NCBI GenBank assembly: GCA_964436865.1
Contig: CAYTFK010000044.1
Location: forward strand, 1-30,558
Source: JAXGPP01 sp964436865
Lineage (GTDB): Bacteria; Planctomycetota; Planctomycetia; Pirellulales; Thermoguttaceae
DNA length: 30,558 nucleotides
Direction of reading: 5' to 3'
Shown here: piece after piece, positions 8,518 to 16,459 of the stretch
How positions within the stretch are numbered: position 1 is the stretch's first letter
Layout of the letters: the number at the start of each line of letters is the position of its first letter
Position numbers and translations under genes: made by a program
The notes under the pieces: generated by a model
Told to the model about the DNA's origin: nothing
The model's input: the letters and a program-made list of their open reading frames with translations, nothing else
Databases searched by the model: none

Positions 8518-9426
8518 TCATCTCATCAGGAGCACGAAGCCAAACCCGCACAACAGGCAGGCCGCGGTGAGAAGTCGGGGGACATGAATCAGCCGCAGGC
8601 GGGCCATCACCGACTCGACGATGCCCACCACGGCGGCCAGCGCGAGCATCGCGGCGACGAAAGCGGCCCAATCGAAGAACAGGGTCCCGGTGGCGACAGG
8701 AGCCATGATCCGCACAATGATCGCGCCCAATACGTAGAGCTTGACGGCCGCGCCGTAGAGGACGAGCGCCAGCGCCGGCCCGCTGTGATCGAGGACCATC
8801 ACCTCGTGAATCATGGTCAGTTCGAGGTGCGTGTTTGGATCGTCAAACGGAATGCGGCAGTTCTCCGCCAGCAACACGATGAACAGACCGACCACAACAA
8901 ACACCAGGGGCGTACCGCGCGCGAGCCAGGTCTCGGAGAGGACGCCGTCGAGCATTCCCGACAGGCTGAGCGACTGTGCCAGCCGCCCCAGCGCGAGGAA
9001 ACCCAGCAGCGTCGCCGGCTCGGCCAGTGAGGCGAAACTCACTTCACGAACGGCTCCCATCCCCTCAAAGGCCGAACCGGTGTCCATCGCCGCGGCGGTG
9101 GTGAAGAACCGCCCGAGCGCCATGAGATAGACGAACAGGATCATATCGCCGGCAAACGCGGCGGGCGCCGCCCTGCCGCTCATCGGCACCATGAGCCCGG
9201 CCAGCAAAACCGTCGCCAGTCCGACTGCCGGTCCAGCCAGGAAGACCCAGGTGGTGGTGCGGCTGGCGATCAGTTCCTTGCGCAGCAGTTTGAAGAGGTC
9301 GTAGTAGAGCTGCAGGACCGGCGGCCCGACGCGGCCGGCGAAGCGGGCCTTCACCTTGGCGATGACGCCGGGCAAGAGCGGCGGCAGCAGAATGAGCAGC
9401 AGGACGTGGATCAAGTGATCAGTCAT
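8518..9426 (-). CDS. hycD: HycD/HyfC-like NuoH-family membrane anchor subunit of Ehr complex
   Basis: The protein has 302 aa and about eight membrane helices. It belongs to the NuoH/HycD/HyfC family, which anchors the soluble arm and forms the entry to the proton path. Typical features are the N-terminal KVKARFAGRVGPPVLQLYYDL loop and FKLLRKE, and the acidic loop IPFDDPNTHLELTMIHEVM, which is a hallmark of the hydrogenase-type NuoH relatives. E. coli HyfC is about 315 aa. The start is the ATG at 9426, 12 bp after hyfB. Family assignment is very secure; what the complex oxidises is not. Confidence 0.9.
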   Translation of the reverse strand: MTDHLIHVLLLILLPPLLPGVIAKVKARFAGRVGPPVLQLYYDLFKLLRKELIASRTTTWVFLAGPAVGLATVLLAGLMVPMSGRAAPAAFAGDMILFVYLMALGRFFTTAAAMDTGSAFEGMGAVREVSFASLAEPATLLGFLALGRLAQSLSLSGMLDGVLSETWLARGTPLVFVVVGLFIVLLAENCRIPFDDPNTHLELTMIHEVMVLDHSGPALALVLYGAAVKLYVLGAIIVRIMAPVATGTLFFDWAAFVAAMLALAAVVGIVESVMARLRLIHVPRLLTAACLLCGFGFVLLMR

Positions 9427-9438
9427 GAGGCGGTGTTC

Positions 9439-11415
9439 TCAGACGGCGGCAGAGCAGATCAATAGCAGAAGCATCATCAAGAGAACGAACAGCAAGTGGA
9501 TCTGCGCCGGCCGCCGCCGCATCGAACCGGCGCGACTGAGGAGCCAGCCAATCACGGCGGCTGCCGGCAGCGCAATGCGGTCGAGAAAGGCATCGCGAGG
9601 CCGGCTTGCGAAGCGGCTTGCCGCCGGAAAGACGCCTTCGATCCGCGGTCGGTCGACTTCGGGGCGCAGGGCCCAGCCGAACAGTCCCACGAGCATCTGC
9701 CCGAACGACGCGGCTGTGTATTGCATTCGGGCGGTGGGGGCGATGTAGCCGCAGTCCCACGTGCCGACATCGACTGACCGATTCACCCGCCGACGCAGCC
9801 AGACGATTCCGCCCAGCGACGCCGACGCAAGTGCGATTCCGCAGGCGCTAATCCATGGGAACGGCACGAGTGAACCCAGGCGCGGCACGACCGCCGTCGG
9901 CCCGAGCCAGGCCGCCACCGCACGATCCAACAACGGGGCCGCGAGCATGGGGAACAGACCGAGGATGACGCAACCGGCCGCAATCACGCCCATCGGCAGA
10001 AGCATCATGCGGCTCGATTCCCGGGCGTGCAAAGCTGCCTCTGAACGCGGTTCGCCCAGCAAGGCCACGCCGCCAGCCTTGACCATCGCGGCCACCGCCC
10101 ACGCGCCGACGATCGCCAGGGCCGGAGCCGCCAGAGCGGCCAGGGGGAACGCGGCGCCCGGACCGACGCCGATTGTGGCGAAGAGCCCGAGGTAGATCAC
10201 CAGTTCGCCGGCAAAGCCATTGAGCGGCGGCAAAGCGCAGATCGCCGCGGCGCCAAGCATGAAAGCGGCGCTCGTGGCCGGCATCGTCTTTGCCAAGCCG
10301 CCCATCCGGTCCAGCCGCCGCGTGTGAACCGCATGGATGATTGAACCGCTGGAGAAGAACAACAGCGGCTTGAACAGGCTGTGGTTCCAGGTGTGAAAGA
10401 GCGCTCCCGCCATGCCCAGCACGATCCAGTCGGAGCGCTCGAGGCTACGGCCGATGAGAGCCAGGCCCAGGCCAAGGACGATGATCCCGACGTTCTCGAT
10501 ACTCGAATAGGCCAGCAACCGCTTGAGATCGCCCTGGGCCAGCGCCTGGGCAATGCCAAACAGCGCGGTGGCTGCTCCCACGGCGAGCAGGACCACACCC
10601 CATGCCAGCGGTGGATCGGGCAAGAGGCCGGTGATGCGAACGATGCCGTAAACGCCCATCTTGAGCATCACCCCCGACAGCACCGCCGAGACATGGCTAG
10701 GCGCGTTGGCGTGCGCCTCGGGGAGCCAAACGTGCAGCGGCATAACGCCCGCCTTCAGTCCGAATCCGATGACCGCCAGTGCGAAGATCGCTCCGGCCAG
10801 CGTTGGCGAAGATTGGCTCGAACGGATAGGCTCCAATTGAAACGAGCCATGGGCGTAGTTCAACAACCCGAACATCGCCAGCAGGCACATCGTGCCGAGG
10901 TGGGTCGCGACAAGATACACCCAGCCTGCCCGGCAGGCCGCCGCGTCGGTATCGTCGGTCGTCACCAGAAAGAAGGCCGACAGGGCCATGACTTCCCAGG
11001 CAACGAGAAACAACACGCCATCGACTGCGACGACCAGCAGTACCATCGCACCCGTCAGCAGGCCGAAGAACACTCGAAGCCGCAGGCCGCTCTCCGGGTG
11101 TTCTTCCTGGCACCAGTAGCCCAGACCGTAGATTGAACCCAGCGTCGGCACCACGAGCACCGGCAGCAGAAAGACCAGGCTCACGCCGTCCAGCGCTGTG
11201 GCGAAGCTTCCTACAGGCAGATTCCAAGCCAACCGCAGACCCTCTCCCGGGCTGGTGAATCCCCAGACCGCGCCCGCCAGTCCGAGGGCGCTCCCCAGTA
11301 GCATCAACGCGACGGCGGTCCGCTCGGCGCTCGATCCGGATCGCGGCAAGACGAGGCCGCTCAAACCGCTCGAGGCGAAGGCCGCGGCGGCCGCGAGAAT
11401 CAAGACGATGTCCAT
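9439..11415 (-). CDS. hyfB: HyfB-like antiporter-type membrane subunit of Ehr complex
   Basis: The protein has 658 aa, close to E. coli HyfB (about 672). It is highly hydrophobic with some 15-16 spans and belongs to the Mrp/NuoL/M family. Landmarks are GFGLKAGVMPLHVWLPEAH, with K221 as the conserved channel lysine, then SHVSAVLSGVMLKMGVYG, LAYSSIENVGII, and the HTWNHSLFKPLLFFSSG segment typical of HyfB. The C-terminal part has a soluble loop (VDVGTWDCGY) and a last helix. The ATG at 11415 is preferred; an in-frame TTG at 11430 would add five residues, and neither has a clear ribosome-binding site. It is the first structural gene of the complex, 83 bp after the HTH-EIIA regulator. Confidence 0.88.
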   Translation of the reverse strand: MDIVLILAAAAAFASSGLSGLVLPRSGSSAERTAVALMLLGSALGLAGAVWGFTSPGEGLRLAWNLPVGSFATALDGVSLVFLLPVLVVPTLGSIYGLGYWCQEEHPESGLRLRVFFGLLTGAMVLLVVAVDGVLFLVAWEVMALSAFFLVTTDDTDAAACRAGWVYLVATHLGTMCLLAMFGLLNYAHGSFQLEPIRSSQSSPTLAGAIFALAVIGFGLKAGVMPLHVWLPEAHANAPSHVSAVLSGVMLKMGVYGIVRITGLLPDPPLAWGVVLLAVGAATALFGIAQALAQGDLKRLLAYSSIENVGIIVLGLGLALIGRSLERSDWIVLGMAGALFHTWNHSLFKPLLFFSSGSIIHAVHTRRLDRMGGLAKTMPATSAAFMLGAAAICALPPLNGFAGELVIYLGLFATIGVGPGAAFPLAALAAPALAIVGAWAVAAMVKAGGVALLGEPRSEAALHARESSRMMLLPMGVIAAGCVILGLFPMLAAPLLDRAVAAWLGPTAVVPRLGSLVPFPWISACGIALASASLGGIVWLRRRVNRSVDVGTWDCGYIAPTARMQYTAASFGQMLVGLFGWALRPEVDRPRIEGVFPAASRFASRPRDAFLDRIALPAAAVIGWLLSRAGSMRRRPAQIHLLFVLLMMLLLLICSAAV

Positions 11416-11434
11416 GAGTACTTCAAGCAAGGGG

Positions 11435-11451
11435 CGTGCGTTCGACGCACG
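11435..11451 (-). promoter_or_regulatory. Small hairpin between the HTH-EIIA gene and hyfB
   Basis: CGTGCGT (11435-11441) and ACGCACG (11445-11451) form a perfect 7-bp stem with a TCG loop in the 83-bp gap before hyfB. There is no U-tract on either strand, so it is not a textbook terminator. It could reduce read-through, stabilise the downstream mRNA or shape translation initiation. An 8-bp direct repeat, GAAGCCTG, lies next to it at 11462-11469 and 11474-11481. Function is inference. Confidence 0.35.
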
Positions 11452-11498
11452 GAAGGGACGGGAAGCCTGCTGCGAAGCCTGACGAGCGAGGCGGGGAG

Positions 11499-12212
11499 TT
11501 AAGGCGATCGTACCTCGCCGCCAGGCAATACCGACTCCAACTGGCGGACGACGGCAAGGATCTCGTCGCGCGACCCCTGCCGCTTGAGCACCGCGTGCAA
11601 TTCCGGGCGGCGGAGAAAGAATGCCAAACGCGAAATCATCTGCAAGTGCGCCCGCACCGTGGGGCTGATGAGCGTGAACAGGGTGTGCACGGGATGATCA
11701 TCCAGCGCACCAAACGGGATCGGCCGTTCGAGAAAACACAGGGTCGCGGTGGGCTGGCCGATGTGAAGCACCACCGGGTTGCGGACGTGGGGAATGGCGA
11801 TTCCCTCACCCACGGCCGTTGAACCCAGCGACTCGCGAGCCAGCAGCATCTGGTAGAGGAACTCGCGGTCGACCGCTTCGGGGAGGCGGAGGATATCGAC
11901 CACCGATCGCAACACGGCCGGCTTGTCGTCGCCGGAAATGCGGTAGAAGATGCCGCCGGCCTGCAGGGCCTGGCAAAGGCTCAGCGGCGCGGCGGAGCCT
12001 TCCGGTTCCGAGAAGATCTCGGGCGAGACGTTGACGCGGCGGGCGGTGGCCCATTCGAGCAACTCGGCGCGGTGGAAGCGGTACTGCTCGTTCACCCGGT
12101 GCGCGGGCAGCACGCCCTGGTCAACCCAGCGATAGATCGTCCGCTCGGAAACATTCAGTAGCGCGGCGGCGTCGCGCACAGCCAGCATCATCGGTCTGTC
12201 TCGGTCTGACAT
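11499..12212 (-). CDS. Regulator: excisionase/MerR-type HTH fused to PTS EIIA (PtsN/fructose-type) domain
   Basis: The protein has 237 aa from the ATG at 12212. Residues 8-60 form an excisionase-type HTH (LAVRDAAALLNVSERTIYRW, then the wing QYRFHRAELLEW). Residues ~78-232 form a PTS EIIA type-2 domain. H142 in GEGIAIPHVRNP matches the phosphorylated histidine, and H176 in HPVHTLFTLISP matches the second conserved histidine. Such fusions are expected to bind DNA while sensing phosphoryl state or small-molecule status. It sits first in the unit that encodes the Ehr complex and follows a good promoter, so it probably controls that operon. Alternative starts are a TTG at 12233, which lies inside the predicted promoter, or an ATG at 12191. 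Confidence 0.82.
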   Translation of the reverse strand: MSDRDRPMMLAVRDAAALLNVSERTIYRWVDQGVLPAHRVNEQYRFHRAELLEWATARRVNVSPEIFSEPEGSAAPLSLCQALQAGGIFYRISGDDKPAVLRSVVDILRLPEAVDREFLYQMLLARESLGSTAVGEGIAIPHVRNPVVLHIGQPTATLCFLERPIPFGALDDHPVHTLFTLISPTVRAHLQMISRLAFFLRRPELHAVLKRQGSRDEILAVVRQLESVLPGGEVRSP

Positions 12213-12229
12213 TTTCGCCAAGAGGAGAC

Positions 12230-12258
12230 ACAATACGACAACCGCTGCCGGGCGTCAA
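12230..12258 (-). promoter_or_regulatory. Predicted sigma70-type promoter of the regulator-Ehr operon
   Basis: On the minus strand TTGACG (12258-12253) and TATTGT (12235-12230) are separated by 17 bases. That is 5/6 and 4/6 to the consensus with ideal spacing. The start of transcription would be near 12223, only about 11 bases before the ATG at 12212, so the mRNA would have a very short leader without a ribosome-binding site. Confidence 0.55.
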
Positions 12259-12267
12259 CAAGAGAAT

Positions 12268-13398
12268 TCACGTATACGTCTTGCGGAAGCGGATCGATAC
12301 CCACCAGAGGACCACCAGCCCCATCGCCGCCAGGGCGGCAAGCTGGGGCCAGAGGATCTCAAACCCCACCCCCTTCAAGAAGATGCCGCGCAAAATCACA
12401 AGAAAGTAACGCAACGGGTTGAGCAGCGTAAGCCACTGGATCATCGGCGGCATGTTGGCGATCGGAAACGCGAAGCCCGACAGCAGCATGGCGGGAAAGA
12501 AGAATAGGAAAGTGCTCATCATCGCCTGCTGCTGGGTCTGGCTGACGGTCGAGATCAGCAACCCGAAGCCGAGCATGGTCGTGAGGTAGAGCGCCGAGGA
12601 AGTCAGCAGGAGCCCGAGACTGCCGCGGATGGGTACGCCGAACCAGAGCGTGCCGACTGTGGTGACGATGATCACGTCGACCATGCCGATGATGGCGAAG
12701 GGCACGGTCTTGCCGAGCACAAACTCCATCGGGCGGATCGGCGTGACCATGATCTGCTCCATGGTGCCGATCTCTTTTTCGCGGACCACGGCCATGCTGG
12801 TCAAGAGCAGCGCGGCCAATGAGACCACGATCATGATGACGCCGGGGACATAGTAGTTGCGGCTCTCCAGGTTCTCGTTGAACCACGCGCGGACGCGAAG
12901 GTCCGGCCGTCCAGGCTTGTTGAACGTGCCCTGAAGCTGGGTGAAGCGGTCGATGAGAATGTCGCGGCCGTAGGGTGTGGTGATCCGGCTGGCATACCCC
13001 AGAACAATGCCGGCCATGTTGGAGTCGGTGCCGTCAAGCACCAGTTGCACCGATGCCACGCGGCCCGCCTCCAGGTCTTCGGCAAAGCCGCGGTTGATCC
13101 GCAGCACGGCGATGGCGTCGCCGTGGTCGAGCAGCTCCTGCATACGCCGGTCGTCTTCAACATACTCGATCACGTCGAAGTAGATCGAGGCGGCAAAGCG
13201 GGAGATCAGATCGCGACTGGCGACGCTGCGGTCGAGATCATAGATCGCCGTGGGCACGTGCTTCACGTCGGTGGTCACCGCGTAGCCGATCACCAGCACC
13301 TGAAACACGGGTATGACAAACGTCACCACACGCATCCGCGGATCGCGGAGCGTCTGGATGAACTCCTTGACGAGCATGCGATAAATGCGTTCAAACAC
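12268..13398 (-). CDS. ybhR: ABC-2 type permease, YbhR-like
   Basis: The protein has 376 aa from a GTG at 13398, four bases after the previous stop; an ATG at 13377 would shorten it by seven residues. The layout is one N-terminal helix (~20-45), a large extracytoplasmic region (~45-175), and five C-terminal helices. Family landmarks are KEFIQTLRDPRMR near the N-terminus and VVREKEIGTMEQIMVTPIRPMEF before the second membrane block. It should pair with the preceding permease, and the two ABC ATPases would power export. It is the last gene of the TetR-HlyD-ABC operon. In E. coli the YbhFSR exporter is linked to drug and cation efflux (family knowledge); the substrate here is unknown. Confidence 0.87.
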   Translation of the reverse strand: MFERIYRMLVKEFIQTLRDPRMRVVTFVIPVFQVLVIGYAVTTDVKHVPTAIYDLDRSVASRDLISRFAASIYFDVIEYVEDDRRMQELLDHGDAIAVLRINRGFAEDLEAGRVASVQLVLDGTDSNMAGIVLGYASRITTPYGRDILIDRFTQLQGTFNKPGRPDLRVRAWFNENLESRNYYVPGVIMIVVSLAALLLTSMAVVREKEIGTMEQIMVTPIRPMEFVLGKTVPFAIIGMVDVIIVTTVGTLWFGVPIRGSLGLLLTSSALYLTTMLGFGLLISTVSQTQQQAMMSTFLFFFPAMLLSGFAFPIANMPPMIQWLTLLNPLRYFLVILRGIFLKGVGFEILWPQLAALAAMGLVVLWWVSIRFRKTYT

Positions 13399-13402
13399 CC
13401 GT

Positions 13403-14536
13403 TTACGCCAGTTTCTTCTTGAATTTGCCGATCGCCAGGGCGAGCATAATCGCGGTGAACGCCGACAACAGGGCAATCTCGCCTGCCAGTACCTGCGGGC
13501 CGGCGCCCTTCAAGTAGATGCCCTTCAGCAGCGCGACGAAGTACCTCGCCGGCACAATGTGGGTAATCTTCTGAATCGGCAGCGGCATATTGGAGATGGC
13601 GAAAATGAAGCCGGAAAGCAGGAAGGCCGGCAGGAACGTCAGCACCATGGCCAATTGGCTGGCGAGCGTTTGGTTCTTGGTGACCACGCTGATGAAGACG
13701 CCCATTGCCAGTACGCCGACAAGAAAGAGCGCCGCCATGGCGAACAGGAGCGTCACGCTGCCGCGCAAAGGAATGTCGAACATGAACTCGCCCATCAGCA
13801 CCGCCACGAGCATGTCGAACATGCCGATGGCGAAGTAGGGGACCAACTTGCCGAGGATCAGTTCATAACCTCTCACCGGCGTGGAGATGAGCTGCTCCAT
13901 CGTGCCCCGTTCCCATTCGCGGGCCACGGTGAGCGACGTCAGGAGCGCGGCGATGACCATCATGATCACGGCAATCAGCCCCGGAACGATGAAATTCCGC
14001 GACTTGAGGTCTTCGTTGAACCACACCCGGGAGCGGACGTCGAGCGGTATCCGCAGCGGCGGTCCGCCGCGGACGCGGATCTGTTCGACCGCCTTGTCGC
14101 GCGTGTACTCCCAGACCACCGCCTCGGCATAGCTGATGGCCAGCGTGGCGGTGGTTGAGTCGCTGGCGTCGACGATCAATTGCACTGGGGCCTCGGCGCC
14201 GGTGGCCATCCGCTCGGCAAAGCGGCTGGGAATGACCAGCGCGCCCATGACGCGGCTCTTGTCAATCGCCTGTTCGATGGTGCGGTAGTCGAACGCCGTA
14301 TCCACCACGGTGAAGTACCGCGAGCCGTCAAAACGACTGACAAGCTCGCGGCTTGTCTCGGTGCGGCTCTGGTCCCAGACCAGCAAGGGGACGTTATCCA
14401 CGTCGAGCGTCAGCGCATAGCCGTACAGCACGAGCATCAGCATGGGAATGAAAATGCCCATGCCCAGGCTGCGCGGGTCGCGGAGCACGTGAAGCGATTC
14501 CTTTCGGGCGACAGCGGCCAGGCGGCGGAGTCTCAT
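13403..14536 (-). CDS. ybhS: ABC-2 type permease, YbhS-like
   Basis: The protein has 377 aa. The ATG at 14536 overlaps the stop of the upstream ATPase gene by 4 bp (ATGA); longer readings run inside that gene and are rejected. It has an N-terminal helix after KESLHVLRDPRSLGMG, an extracytoplasmic domain (~45-170), and five helices beginning at FIVPGLIAVIMMVIAALLTS. The motif VAREWERGTMEQLISTPVRGYE is typical of the family. It is paralogous to the next gene (both have the VWFNEDLKSRN/AWFNENLESRN motif), as expected for a heterodimeric YbhS-YbhR channel. Confidence 0.88.
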   Translation of the reverse strand: MRLRRLAAVARKESLHVLRDPRSLGMGIFIPMLMLVLYGYALTLDVDNVPLLVWDQSRTETSRELVSRFDGSRYFTVVDTAFDYRTIEQAIDKSRVMGALVIPSRFAERMATGAEAPVQLIVDASDSTTATLAISYAEAVVWEYTRDKAVEQIRVRGGPPLRIPLDVRSRVWFNEDLKSRNFIVPGLIAVIMMVIAALLTSLTVAREWERGTMEQLISTPVRGYELILGKLVPYFAIGMFDMLVAVLMGEFMFDIPLRGSVTLLFAMAALFLVGVLAMGVFISVVTKNQTLASQLAMVLTFLPAFLLSGFIFAISNMPLPIQKITHIVPARYFVALLKGIYLKGAGPQVLAGEIALLSAFTAIMLALAIGKFKKKLA

Positions 14537-15522
14537 CGGTCGAACTCCTGCTGGGGCTGCCCCGCGCGGTCGCGGGCCTCGATCAGCGAGACGAACACGT
14601 CTTCCAGCGAGGGATCGATCCGCTCGATCCGCTCGGCCGGCCGGCCCAGCGCGTCGAGCCGGTGGTGAATTTCCAGCGCGGCCGCGTCGCCGTCGGCGGC
14701 CACGACGTGCAGTCCGCAGCCAAACAAGGCCGCTTCCTTGACGCTCGGCAATCGCTCGATCTCGCCAATAACCGTCTCGGGATCGTCGCAGCGAACCTCC
14801 ACGACGTGGTCCGTCATGCGTTCGTGCTTGAGTTGTGCGGGCGTCCCGAGGGCGATCAGTTCGCCGCGGTAGATCAGGCCCAGGCGGTCGCAGTACTCGG
14901 CCTCGTCCATGTAGTGCGTGGTGACGAACACGGTCACGCCCTGGCCGGCCATCTCGTAGATCAGCTCCCAGAACTGCCGCCGGCTGATCGGATCGACCCC
15001 CGAGGTGGGCTCGTCGAGGAAGATAATCGGCGGCTGGTGCAATACGGCGCAGCCGAGGGCCAGACGCTGCTTCCAGCCGCCCGACAGCGTGCCCGTCTTC
15101 GACCGCCGGTGATCGGCCAGCGAGGCCATCTCGAGCACCCACTCCTTGCGCTGCGGTTTCAGTGCCGGGTCGATGCGGTAGATACCGCTGTAGAAGTCGA
15201 TGTTCTCCTCGACGGTGAGGTCTTCGTAGAGCGAGAACTTCTGGCTCATGTAGCCGATGTGCGACTTGATCGCTTCTGCCTGGTGGCGGACGTCGAACCC
15301 GGCCACCGTCCCGCGCCCATCACTCGGGGCGAGGATGCCGCACAGCATGCGAATGGTGGTTGATTTGCCGGCGCCGTTCGGTCCGAGAAAGCCGAAAATC
15401 TCGCCGCGATTGACCGAGAAACTCACGCGATCCACTGCCACGAAACGGCCGAACCGCTTGCCGAGGTTTTCGACGACGACTGCCTGGCTGTTGGCTCCCT
15501 TCTGCGTGACTTCAGTGGCCAT
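14533..15522 (-). CDS. ABC transporter ATPase, canonical NBD (C-terminal half of a YbhF-like pair)
   Basis: The protein has 329 aa from the ATG at 15522; an in-frame ATG at 15540 is possible. Residues ~14-240 form a complete ABC nucleotide-binding domain: Walker A GPNGAGKS (47-54), Q-loop YMSQKF, signature LSGGWKQRL, Walker B IIFLDE with E171, and the H-loop histidine H203 in TTHYMDEAE. The C-terminal ~80 residues carry the DrrA-type accessory domain and end in LEDVFVSLIEARDR. It overlaps the previous ATPase gene by 11 bp. In E. coli YbhF these two domains are in one polypeptide; here they are separate genes. Confidence 0.9.
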   Translation of the reverse strand: MATEVTQKGANSQAVVVENLGKRFGRFVAVDRVSFSVNRGEIFGFLGPNGAGKSTTIRMLCGILAPSDGRGTVAGFDVRHQAEAIKSHIGYMSQKFSLYEDLTVEENIDFYSGIYRIDPALKPQRKEWVLEMASLADHRRSKTGTLSGGWKQRLALGCAVLHQPPIIFLDEPTSGVDPISRRQFWELIYEMAGQGVTVFVTTHYMDEAEYCDRLGLIYRGELIALGTPAQLKHERMTDHVVEVRCDDPETVIGEIERLPSVKEAALFGCGLHVVAADGDAAALEIHHRLDALGRPAERIERIDPSLEDVFVSLIEARDRAGQPQQEFDR

Positions 15523-16453
15523 CCTCGCGTCCCTCGGCATGGCCCACGGCAGAAACGAAGACGTCCTCGAGTGACGGCTCCACCACCCGTATTCCGATTA
15601 TGTCGATACCGCCACGCTCAAGCAGGACGCGGCTGCGACGGGCCGCCGCTTCGGAGTCGTGGGAGATGATGTGCACGCGATCGCCGAACAGGCCGATCGA
15701 CTCCGCAGCAAGCTCGGCTCGCAACAGATGCATTGCCTCGCGCGGCGAACTGGAGCGGACTTCGAGGATCGTGCCGCGCATGAGTCGCTTCACCTCCGGC
15801 GGCGAGCCGCAGGCCAGCAACCGTCCGCGGTGGATCAGTGCCAAGCGGCTGCAGCGCTCCGCCTCGTCGAGATAGGCCGTGGAGACGAAGATGGTGATCT
15901 CCGCGTCGCGGAGGAGCTGATAGAGGATGCGCCAGAAATCGCGCCGCGACACCGGATCGACGCCGTTGGTCGGCTCGTCAAGCAGGAGCACACGGGGCGT
16001 GTGCACCAGCGCGCACGACAAGCCGAGTTTCTGCTTCATGCCGCCCGAGAGATTGCCGGCCAGCCGCTTCTTAAACGGAGCAAGATTGCTGAATTCGAGC
16101 AAACGGTCGATCTTGTCTCGCCTTCCGCGCCGCGGCACATCGTAGATGTCGGCATAGAAGTTGAGGTTCTCCATCACCGTCAGATCGGGATAGAGTCCGA
16201 ACCGCTGGCTCATGTAGCCGATCCGCTCTTTGACCGCCTCGGCTTCGCGGACAACGTGGCGGCCGTCGACCCAGGCCTCGCCCGCGGTCGGCGTCATGAT
16301 CGACGCCAAGAGCCGCAGGGTCGTCGTCTTGCCGGCGCCGTCGGGGCCGACGAAGCCGAACACTTCGCCCGGCTCAACCGACAGCGTCAGCCGGTCGACG
16401 GCAGTCAGGTCGCCAAACCTCCGGGTCAGGTTTTCCGTGCGGATCGCTTCCAT
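15512..16453 (-). CDS. ABC transporter ATPase with altered H-loop (N-terminal half of a YbhF-like pair)
   Basis: The protein has 313 aa. It has Walker A GPDGAGKT (36-43), Q-loop YMSQRF, signature LSGGMKQKL (from 135) and Walker B VLLLDE with E160. The position of the switch histidine reads STAYLDEAE (A193), whereas the partner NBD has TTHYMDEAE. This suggests an asymmetric pair with one weaker ATP site. The C-terminal region ends in EPSLEDVFVSAVGHAEG, like the partner. The start is the ATG at 16453, 6 bp after the HlyD-family stop. Confidence 0.89.
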   Translation of the reverse strand: MEAIRTENLTRRFGDLTAVDRLTLSVEPGEVFGFVGPDGAGKTTTLRLLASIMTPTAGEAWVDGRHVVREAEAVKERIGYMSQRFGLYPDLTVMENLNFYADIYDVPRRGRRDKIDRLLEFSNLAPFKKRLAGNLSGGMKQKLGLSCALVHTPRVLLLDEPTNGVDPVSRRDFWRILYQLLRDAEITIFVSTAYLDEAERCSRLALIHRGRLLACGSPPEVKRLMRGTILEVRSSSPREAMHLLRAELAAESIGLFGDRVHIISHDSEAAARRSRVLLERGGIDIIGIRVVEPSLEDVFVSAVGHAEGREDGH

Positions 16454-16459
16454 CGAATT

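Noticed and set aside
4901..9426. Calling this a [NiFe]-hydrogenase or formate hydrogenlyase
   Set aside because: The large subunit lacks the CxxC ligand motifs, and no formate dehydrogenase gene is present in the window.
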